From Bryobacterales bacterium (GTDB lineage: Bacteria; Acidobacteriota; Terriglobia; Bryobacterales; Bryobacteraceae), in NCBI GenBank assembly GCA_025456495.1, contig JALOKO010000292.1, positions 1 to 5,568 on the forward strand: a DNA stretch of 5,568 nucleotides, given 5' to 3'. Shown here piece by piece: positions 1 through 4,261 of this stretch. Within the stretch, counting starts at the first letter, position 1. Every line of letters begins with the position of its first letter. The translations under genes were made by a program, and so were the position numbers. The notes under the pieces were generated by a model. The model was not told where the DNA came from. It saw only the letters and a program-made list of their open reading frames with translations, and searched no databases.

Positions 1-1
1 G

Positions 2-697
2 GAAGTGGACGAGCGTGCCGCCCCCATCTACACCCGCTTCACGAACCCGGAAACCACCATCCTGGCCTCCGCCGGCGACATCACGCTGCAGTTTCGCGCC
101 ATTGCTTCCACCATCCAGGAGGCCGATGCCCTCCTCGCCCAGGTGGCTGACCCCATCCGCCAGGAATTGAGCGACCGGATCTATTCTGAGGATGGCGCCT
201 CGCTGGAGGCCACGGTTGCCCGGCATTTGCAGGAACGTGGCTTCACCCTGGCCGTCGCCGAAAGCTGTACCGCCGGCATGTTGGCCTCAAGGATCGCCGC
301 AGTCCCGGGGGTCTCCCGTGTCCTCTTGGGTGGCTTCGTTGTGTATGCCGATGCCATGAAGCAGCGTCTTGTGGGTGTGGACTCAGCGCTTCTGGAGGCC
401 CATTCCGCAGTGAGCGCTGAAGTGGCCGCCGCGCTGGCGAGCGAGACGCGGAAGCGCACCGGAGCTAGCTTTGGCGTCGCCATCACCGGGTATGCAGGAC
501 CCGACGGCGGAACGGATGCTGATCCCGTAGGTACAGTCTATGTGGCGGTTTCAGGTCCCTACCGGATGCACACCCAGCGGCTTTCCTTCCCCGGCGACCG
601 CGATCGGGTGCGCCGCTTCGCCACCCAATGGGCGCTGGACATTCTGCGGGTCGAGGTGCTGGGTGTCCCGGTGGTGACCGCGCCATCCCTCACCTGA
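2..697 (+). CDS. cinA: CinA-family protein, C-terminal part (nicotinamide-nucleotide amidohydrolase domain), 5' truncated
   Basis: This is the C-terminal part of a CinA-type protein; the frame is open through the left edge, so the GTG at position 5 is only the first possible start codon, not the true start. Numbering from that codon, residues 1 to about 62 (from DERAAPIYTRF) match the KH-like linker that joins the N-terminal MoaB/CinA domain to the C-terminal enzyme domain. This shows the gene is a full-length CinA rather than a stand-alone PncC. Residues 68-215 are the CinA C-terminal domain: AESCTAG (85-91) with the likely catalytic Ser87, then Y114 and K119 in the usual YxxxxK arrangement, then TGYAGPDGGT (161-170) followed by PVGTVYVAV. 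In this family the domain deamidates nicotinamide mononucleotide in the cytoplasm for pyridine-nucleotide recycling; older annotations call it competence/damage-inducible. No key residue appears to be missing. It ends in TGA and is convergent with the next gene. The missing N-terminal half would be about 180-200 residues. Confidence 0.93.
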   Translation, partial: EVDERAAPIYTRFTNPETTILASAGDITLQFRAIASTIQEADALLAQVADPIRQELSDRIYSEDGASLEATVARHLQERGFTLAVAESCTAGMLASRIAAVPGVSRVLLGGFVVYADAMKQRLVGVDSALLEAHSAVSAEVAAALASETRKRTGASFGVAITGYAGPDGGTDADPVGTVYVAVSGPYRMHTQRLSFPGDRDRVRRFATQWALDILRVEVLGVPVVTAPSLT

Positions 698-737
698 TGC
701 AGCCTTCCCGGACGCGCGTCGCCTCCAATAGGACAGA

Positions 738-787
738 CGGGCCATTCTGTGCCCGCAAATAGAACGAGGGGGCACGACGGCCCCCTC
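738..787. terminator. Tandem hairpins in the convergent spacer after cinA
   Basis: The 698-974 spacer separates two convergent genes. It holds a perfect 8-bp stem, GAGGGGGC (766-773) with GCCCCCTC (780-787) around a 6-base loop, preceded by a smaller stem, CGGGC (738-742) with GCCCG (751-755). On the + strand no T-tract follows the large stem (a C-run follows instead). On the minus strand the bases after it read GTTCTATTTG, which is mildly T-rich. The stem starts 69 bases after the cinA stop and about 190 bases past the stop of the minus-strand gene, so it could end either transcript. The structure is seen directly; a terminator role is inferred. A weaker stem, TGGCC/GGCCA (939-943 and 953-957), lies closer to the minus gene's stop but has a poor T-tract. 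I see nothing else in this spacer. Confidence 0.45.
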
Positions 788-974
788 ACTCCCCCCGCTG
801 TAACGTCGACTGCGATGAGAGACGGTGATTCCAGACTTTCGTGATGTCGGAACTTCACTTGGTCTGATGTCCCATTCCCGGAGACGCGATCCATTGCTTT
901 CCGGTAACCGTGAACGCCAACTTTGCCAAAACTCCGCTTGGCCTTCGGTTTCGGCCAGATGTCGCTGCCAAGGG

Positions 975-1919
975 TCAACGCCGCCAATCCAGCCGGAAAT
1001 GGTAGCGGTCACTGCCGCCGCGACGGTCACTCACCAGGATGACCGTGGTGAAGTTGTTGCGCGGATTCGGCTCCTCCAGCACACTTACCTCGCCTCGCCC
1101 ATCGCGCCGGTCCAAGCGCAACCGCAGTGGCCGTCCCAGCGGAAACGGCTCATCCAACGACCAGCGCTCCACTTCCATCCGGCGACCGAATTGGGTCTGC
1201 GCTGTCACCTGATTCCCACGGATGAAGAACAGCACCTCTTCGTCCACGCGCCCACGAAACTCGAAGCGTCCGCCACTCCGTCCCTGGATGTCGCCTACCC
1301 GCTGCCTCCGCCACGGGTCCAAGGCTCGCCCGGGCAGTTCTCCTCTCCATGAGGGCGGCCGCCCCCATGCGCCCTCGCGCCAACTTACGGCAACTACCGG
1401 CGCAGGGCTGGGGCGCAGCGTCGCGGGATTGCCTCCCCACGGCACTGCGGTCCTTCGGTCCTGCCATCCCCAACTGTCGGTGGCGTAGCGCAACCGGATG
1501 TGATAGCGCCCTTCGCCCCGTTGGGGATCGCGAATCCGCATGCGCAGGGTAAACCGGTTGGCCCGGCTAGGCTGCTCCACCAGCCACACCCGGCCGCGTC
1601 CGCTTCGCTTGCGGAAGTCTACCCTCACATCGCGCAGCGGCATCGACGCCGAAAGGTCGCTTCCGGCGTCCCGCGCCACGCGGCCCGTCAGCGCCCGGAC
1701 AAACATGCGGTCCGCGCGCACTTCCACTTCCACCTCTTCGTCCACGTCCAGGCGGACGTTCATCTCCCCCTTGCCCTCATCTCGTCCCCAGTTGGAACCC
1801 GTACGGGGACGAATTTCGCGCACATCCGCCGCCAGGCTACAGCCCAGCGCCAGGATGCCCAGCATCATCGTTCCCGCCCGCCAATAAGCGCCGTTGCCCT
1901 GTATCCGGTGCGTCCGCAT
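975..1919 (-). CDS. Exported arginine-rich protein with two copies of an unnamed ~87-residue domain
   Basis: I do not recognise a named family. I chose the ATG at 1919 (314 residues) because a near-perfect Shine-Dalgarno, AAAGGAGG, lies 8 bases upstream; the longer reading from a TTG at 1940 would translate through that site. Residues 1-17 are polar and basic, and 18-31 (from MMLGILALGC) are hydrophobic, giving an export signal. LALGC fits a relaxed lipobox with Cys27 as the lipidated residue, but cleavage by signal peptidase I around SLAA is equally possible. Two homologous blocks follow: 59-145 and 225-312. Both open with VDEEV, and both end in a pattern GRG-V---E-P---N-FT followed by D---G--RYH-RL, with one residue of length difference. 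Residues 146-215 form a linker rich in Trp, Gly, Pro and Arg. The alternating hydrophobic and charged pattern suggests beta-sandwich domains. Arginine is extreme (59 of 314) against 2 lysines. No catalytic motif is visible. An envelope or extracellular role is likely; the function is unknown. Confidence 0.82.
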   Translation of the reverse strand: MRTHRIQGNGAYWRAGTMMLGILALGCSLAADVREIRPRTGSNWGRDEGKGEMNVRLDVDEEVEVEVRADRMFVRALTGRVARDAGSDLSASMPLRDVRVDFRKRSGRGRVWLVEQPSRANRFTLRMRIRDPQRGEGRYHIRLRYATDSWGWQDRRTAVPWGGNPATLRPSPAPVVAVSWREGAWGRPPSWRGELPGRALDPWRRQRVGDIQGRSGGRFEFRGRVDEEVLFFIRGNQVTAQTQFGRRMEVERWSLDEPFPLGRPLRLRLDRRDGRGEVSVLEEPNPRNNFTTVILVSDRRGGSDRYHFRLDWRR

Positions 1920-1927
1920 GTGCCCGT

Positions 1928-1935
1928 CCTCCTTT
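1928..1935 (-). promoter_or_regulatory. Strong ribosome binding site deciding the start of the arginine-rich protein gene
   Basis: On the minus strand the sequence AAAGGAGG is followed by 8 bases (ACGGGCAC) and then ATG at 1919-1917. It is the best Shine-Dalgarno match in the window and settles the start seven codons inside the longest reading frame. I could not identify convincing -35/-10 boxes upstream (1941-2053). Confidence 0.85.
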
Positions 1936-2070
1936 GCCAAAGATCCCTCGTGGCGTCGTCGAAGCCCTCAATGGGAGGCTCAATCGATGCGCCAGAGGCG
2001 GCTGTTGCAAGGACAGACGAGATGCCAAATCTCCTCGTTTCGATGACTGCTGCAAAAAAGAAACACTGCT

Positions 2071-2088
2071 GTGGTGCATTTGCACCAC
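2071..2088 (-). terminator. Probable intrinsic terminator downstream of the EamA transporter gene
   Basis: A perfect 8-bp inverted repeat, GTGGTGCA (2071-2078) and TGCACCAC (2081-2088), is separated by only 2 bases. Read on the minus strand, it is followed 7 bases later by TTTCTTTTTT (2063-2054). It lies about 50 bases past the transporter stop codon, and the T-tract is on the strand that fits that gene. The 7-base gap between stem and T-tract is longer than ideal, and the tight loop means the inner pairs would open. An operator for the downstream minus gene is the alternative. Confidence 0.55.
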
Positions 2089-2098
2089 CTGCGCGAAA

Positions 2099-2126
2099 GC
2101 GGCCAATCAACGCTCCGCGAGGCCGC
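2099..2126 (-). terminator. Second hairpin directly after the transporter stop codon
   Basis: GCGGCC (2099-2104) and GGCCGC (2121-2126) form a 6-bp GC-only stem with a 16-base loop. It begins 9 bases beyond the transporter stop, and on the minus strand TTT follows immediately. The short T-run and large loop make it weak alone, but it stands in tandem with the better hairpin at 2071-2088. Together they argue that the transporter and the arginine-rich protein gene are not one transcript. The rest of the 1941-2135 spacer shows nothing I can name. Confidence 0.35.
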
Positions 2127-2135
2127 CAAACGCTG

Positions 2136-3107
2136 CTACGCTGGCTTGGCGCGGGCGGAAAACCGCTTTACCAGCGCCACGCCCAGGAAGATGATGGCCA
2201 TCCCGGCTGCTTCTCGGTAGCCGAAGGGTTCTCGGTAAACGATCCATCCCAGGGTCACTGCCACTACCGGATTGACGTAGTTGTAGATCGACACCACCGA
2301 CACAGGCAGGTGACTCAATGCATAGATATATGAGCTGTAGCCCACGATGGCTCCGAACACCACCAGGTAGGCCAGCGCCCAGGTGGGCCGCGCTTCAAAG
2401 ACCACCGGGCTCTGCAGGTGAGCCGTCAAGGCGAAGGGGGCAAACACCACGCCCACAGCCAACTGCTGGATAGCGCCCGCCATGAAGGGGTGTGCTGCCT
2501 TGGTGATGCGTCGCTGGAGTACGGAACCCCCGGCCCACAGCGCGCTGCCCGCCTGCAGCATCAGTCCACCGACGATGACATCCTTTGCGGACACGGGATA
2601 GCTTTCGCCCGGCATCGCCAGCAGCACGGCGCCAATGAGGCCGATACCCATCGACAGCAATGTCGGCCCGTGCAGGCGTGGTCCGTTGGGGAGCAGTGAG
2701 TCCAGCCCCACGAACCAGAACGGCGCCAGCGTGATGAAGATGGCCGCCAATCCGCTGGGGATGATCTGTTCCGCGTAGGTGAGGAATCCGTTGCCCCCGC
2801 CGATGATCACCACGCCCACCAAGGCGGTACGCCAGAGTTCCGTCCAGGGGGGCAGCCGGAAGCCGCGCCAGCAGAGCAAGGCCAGCAACAATCCCCCGGA
2901 CAGCAGGAATCGCAAACTGATGAGCACCGTGGGCGCGAAGCCCTCCAGCGCCATCCGGATCCCCAGATAGGTGGTCCCCCAGAAAAAGCACACCGATGCC
3001 AAGGCGACATAGGCTTTGGTAAGCGAACGAGGCACTCCCCCGGCCTCAGTGGCGGACGCGGATGCTCCGGCTGGAACTGCCGTCTCAGGTTGTGTTTGTT
3101 CCTGCAA
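2136..3107 (-). CDS. EamA-family (drug/metabolite transporter superfamily) permease, YedA-like
   Basis: This is an inner-membrane carrier with about ten predicted hydrophobic helices (roughly 32-50, 57-79, 93-112, 117-136, 148-165, 176-194, 209-228, 242-262, 267-289 and 295-314), arranged as two EamA repeats. Family hallmarks include FFWGTTYLGIR in helix 1, LRFLLSGGLLL in helix 2, GGGNGFLTYAEQIIPSGLAA across helices 3-4, WAGGSVLQRR at the start of the second half, and YNYVNPVVAVTLGW in helix 9. The last two regions and GNGFLTYAEQ resemble E. coli YedA. Members export amino acids, metabolites or drugs; the substrate cannot be read from the sequence. The longest frame starts at a TTG (3107) with no Shine-Dalgarno. 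That gives 323 residues with a polar, Ala/Glu/Ser-rich N-terminus of about 30. A GTG at 3035 (codon 25) has GAGG 8 bases upstream and would give a 299-residue protein, close to the usual family length, so the start is unsettled. The gene is divergent from the sugar kinase gene. Confidence 0.93.
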   Translation of the reverse strand: MQEQTQPETAVPAGASASATEAGGVPRSLTKAYVALASVCFFWGTTYLGIRMALEGFAPTVLISLRFLLSGGLLLALLCWRGFRLPPWTELWRTALVGVVIIGGGNGFLTYAEQIIPSGLAAIFITLAPFWFVGLDSLLPNGPRLHGPTLLSMGIGLIGAVLLAMPGESYPVSAKDVIVGGLMLQAGSALWAGGSVLQRRITKAAHPFMAGAIQQLAVGVVFAPFALTAHLQSPVVFEARPTWALAYLVVFGAIVGYSSYIYALSHLPVSVVSIYNYVNPVVAVTLGWIVYREPFGYREAAGMAIIFLGVALVKRFSARAKPA

Positions 3108-3233
3108 GAGTATCAGAGTAGCACTTCAGCAAAACCGCGCTATCCGGTTTCGAACGAATCCGCTTTGGCGTCTTACAGGCCTTAGCCAGAGCCTGTTTCA
3201 GCAACACGAAACGGATCCGCTACACTAAAACCG
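3108..3233. promoter_or_regulatory. Divergent promoter region between transporter and sugar kinase
   Basis: This 126-base spacer must drive both flanking genes. For the kinase, TACACT (3221-3226) fits a -10 box and ends 7 bases before the GTG start. For the transporter, TACTCT (3120-3115 on the minus strand, preceded by TGC as in an extended -10) ends 7 bases before the TTG at 3107. No convincing -35 box is seen for either; TTTCAG (3196-3201) at a 19-base spacing is the best for the kinase. Inverted repeats that could be operators are AAACCG/CGGTTT (3132-3137, 3145-3150), ACAGGC/GCCTGT (3175-3180, 3191-3196) and GTTTC/GAAAC (3195-3199, 3208-3212). The elements are seen directly; promoter and operator roles are inferred. 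Confidence 0.45.
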
Positions 3234-4169
3234 GTGATCCTGACGCTAACCATGAACCCGGCCATTGATCGTAATGTGTCCGTGGATCGACTTGCCTTTG
3301 AAGATCGCGGCTATATCTGCTCCACCGAAAACGCCGCCGGTGGCCGGGGTATCAATTCCTCCCATGTCTTGAACTCGTTTGGCGCCCGCACGCTGGCCAT
3401 TTGCCCGGCGGGTGGACGCAGCGGGGAGCGCTTCCGCCGCCACTTGGATGCAGGCGATTTCCCCTATGAAACTGTGCCCATCGAGGGCGAAATCCGCACC
3501 AACCTCAACCTCACTGACCGCCAGGGGCTCACCATTAAGCTGAATGAACGGGGCCCGACCCTCACCGCGGAGGAGGTTGAACGTGTTGTCCATGCGGTCA
3601 GCCGCCACCTGCCCGATTCGTCCTGGCTGATGATCTGTGGCAGCCTCCCCCCAGGCGTGACAGGGTCCCTGTATCGCGAGTTGGTCCGGCTGGGTCAGGC
3701 GGCCGGCTGTCACGTCCTATTGGATGCCGACGACGAGGAACTGCGCGAAGGGTTGGATGCCGGGCCTATGGTGGTGACCCCCAACCAGCGCGAAGCGGAG
3801 CGGCTGTTGAATACCGCTCTTATCACCCGCACTCATTTTGCAGCCGCCGCGGCGCGCATCCGCGAAATGGGTCCGCGGAACGTGTTGCTGAGCGTAGGCA
3901 GCCGCGGAGCCGTGCTGGCGACTGCTGATGGATTGTGGGAAGTGGAGCCGCCGCGCGTGGACGCCGTCTCCCCTGTCGGGGCAGGGGACGCACTGGCCGC
4001 CGCCTTTGTCTGGGCGATGGCGCAGGGCATGGACATTACTGAAGCCTCCCGGTGGGGAGTGGCCGCAGGCACCGCCTCCGCCACCAAGCCCGGCTTGAGC
4101 TTTGCCAATCGACAGGAGACTGAGGCCATCCTCCCCGATGTCACTGCCCGCCGCGTCGAGTTCCTTTAG
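3234..4169 (+). CDS. PfkB-family sugar kinase, 1-phosphofructokinase-like
   Basis: This is a 311-residue cytoplasmic kinase of the ribokinase/PfkB fold, in the branch that holds 1-phosphofructokinase (FruK), tagatose-6-phosphate kinase and E. coli Pfk-2. Such enzymes phosphorylate a sugar phosphate with ATP. Visible signatures are the N-terminal ILTLTMNPAIDR, the first PfkB motif AAGGRGINSSHVL (34-46), RTNLNL (88-93) matching the substrate-contacting RQNL region of Pfk-2, KLNERGP (102-108), GSLPPGV (136-142), VTPNQREAE (181-189), SVGSRGAVL (220-228) and the anion hole/catalytic motif VGAGD (248-252) with base Asp252. Length is normal and the catalytic Asp is present. Several usual residues differ: Arg38 for FruK's Lys, DADD (164-167) for the common D-T/S-S-G, Thr182 for the Lys of KPN, and Pro247 for the Thr before VGAGD. 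The substrate is therefore not certain. The GTG start is supported by the family's M-I-x-T-x-T-x-N-P beginning, but has no Shine-Dalgarno. No fructose PTS gene is adjacent. Confidence 0.92.
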   Translation: MILTLTMNPAIDRNVSVDRLAFEDRGYICSTENAAGGRGINSSHVLNSFGARTLAICPAGGRSGERFRRHLDAGDFPYETVPIEGEIRTNLNLTDRQGLTIKLNERGPTLTAEEVERVVHAVSRHLPDSSWLMICGSLPPGVTGSLYRELVRLGQAAGCHVLLDADDEELREGLDAGPMVVTPNQREAERLLNTALITRTHFAAAAARIREMGPRNVLLSVGSRGAVLATADGLWEVEPPRVDAVSPVGAGDALAAAFVWAMAQGMDITEASRWGVAAGTASATKPGLSFANRQETEAILPDVTARRVEFL

Positions 4170-4196
4170 CAAATTCAGCGCACGATCCGCGGAAAG

Positions 4197-4235
4197 AAAA
4201 AGCCGGTGAACCGCCTCCATCAGCGATCCACCGGC
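4197..4235 (-). terminator. Intrinsic terminator of the TonB-dependent receptor-like gene
   Basis: On the minus strand a 13-bp stem forms between GCCGGTGGATCGC (4235-4223) and GCGGTTCACCGGC (4214-4202) with an 8-base loop. Eleven pairs are Watson-Crick and two are G-U wobbles. TTTTTCTTT follows at once (4201-4193). It starts 26 bases after the receptor stop codon. On the + strand the two wobble positions become A-C mismatches and no T-tract follows, so it is not an equally good terminator for the convergent kinase gene. Confidence 0.85.
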
Positions 4236-4261
4236 CAGTCTGTCTCGCGGGCACTCTGTTG

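Noticed and set aside
5..7. GTG at position 5 as the start of the cinA-type gene.
   Set aside because: The frame is open to the left edge and the sequence directly after it belongs to the middle of full-length CinA, so the gene is simply cut by the window.
551..1030. Minus-strand open frames of 140-160 codons covering the spacer after cinA.
   Set aside because: They overlap the strongly supported cinA coding region antisense and run into the 3' end of the next gene; the protein sequence is Arg/Gly/Ser-rich with no domain-like pattern, as expected for high-GC shadow frames.
921..1941. A 10-base direct repeat CTTTGCCAAA at 921-930 and 1932-1941, bracketing the arginine-rich protein gene like target-site duplications.
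   Set aside because: Several 10-base repeats are expected by chance in a window this size, one copy overlaps the ribosome binding site, and no inverted ends or transposase are present.
1934..2194. A + strand 86-codon open frame with a Cys-rich sequence, including CICTTC, that could look like a small metal-binding protein.
   Set aside because: It starts at a TTG without a ribosome binding site, runs over the upstream region of one minus-strand gene and into the coding 3' end of the transporter on the other strand, and crosses the terminator hairpins, which supply some of its Cys codons.
825..2333. Several long + strand open frames opposite the arginine-rich protein gene.
   Set aside because: They are antisense shadows of a high-GC gene: no ribosome binding sites, Pro/Arg/His-rich low-complexity sequence, and the minus-strand gene has a signal sequence, a strong ribosome binding site and internal homology.
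975..3107. An operon of the transporter and the arginine-rich protein gene.
   Set aside because: The 216-base gap with two hairpins and a T-tract on the coding strand argues against co-transcription.
3187..3202. GTTTCAGC (3195-3202) upstream of the 1-phosphofructokinase-like gene matches half of the enterobacterial Cra/FruR operator.
   Set aside because: The other half (3187-3194) does not match, a single 8-base match is easily random, and there is no evidence that this lineage has a Cra orthologue.
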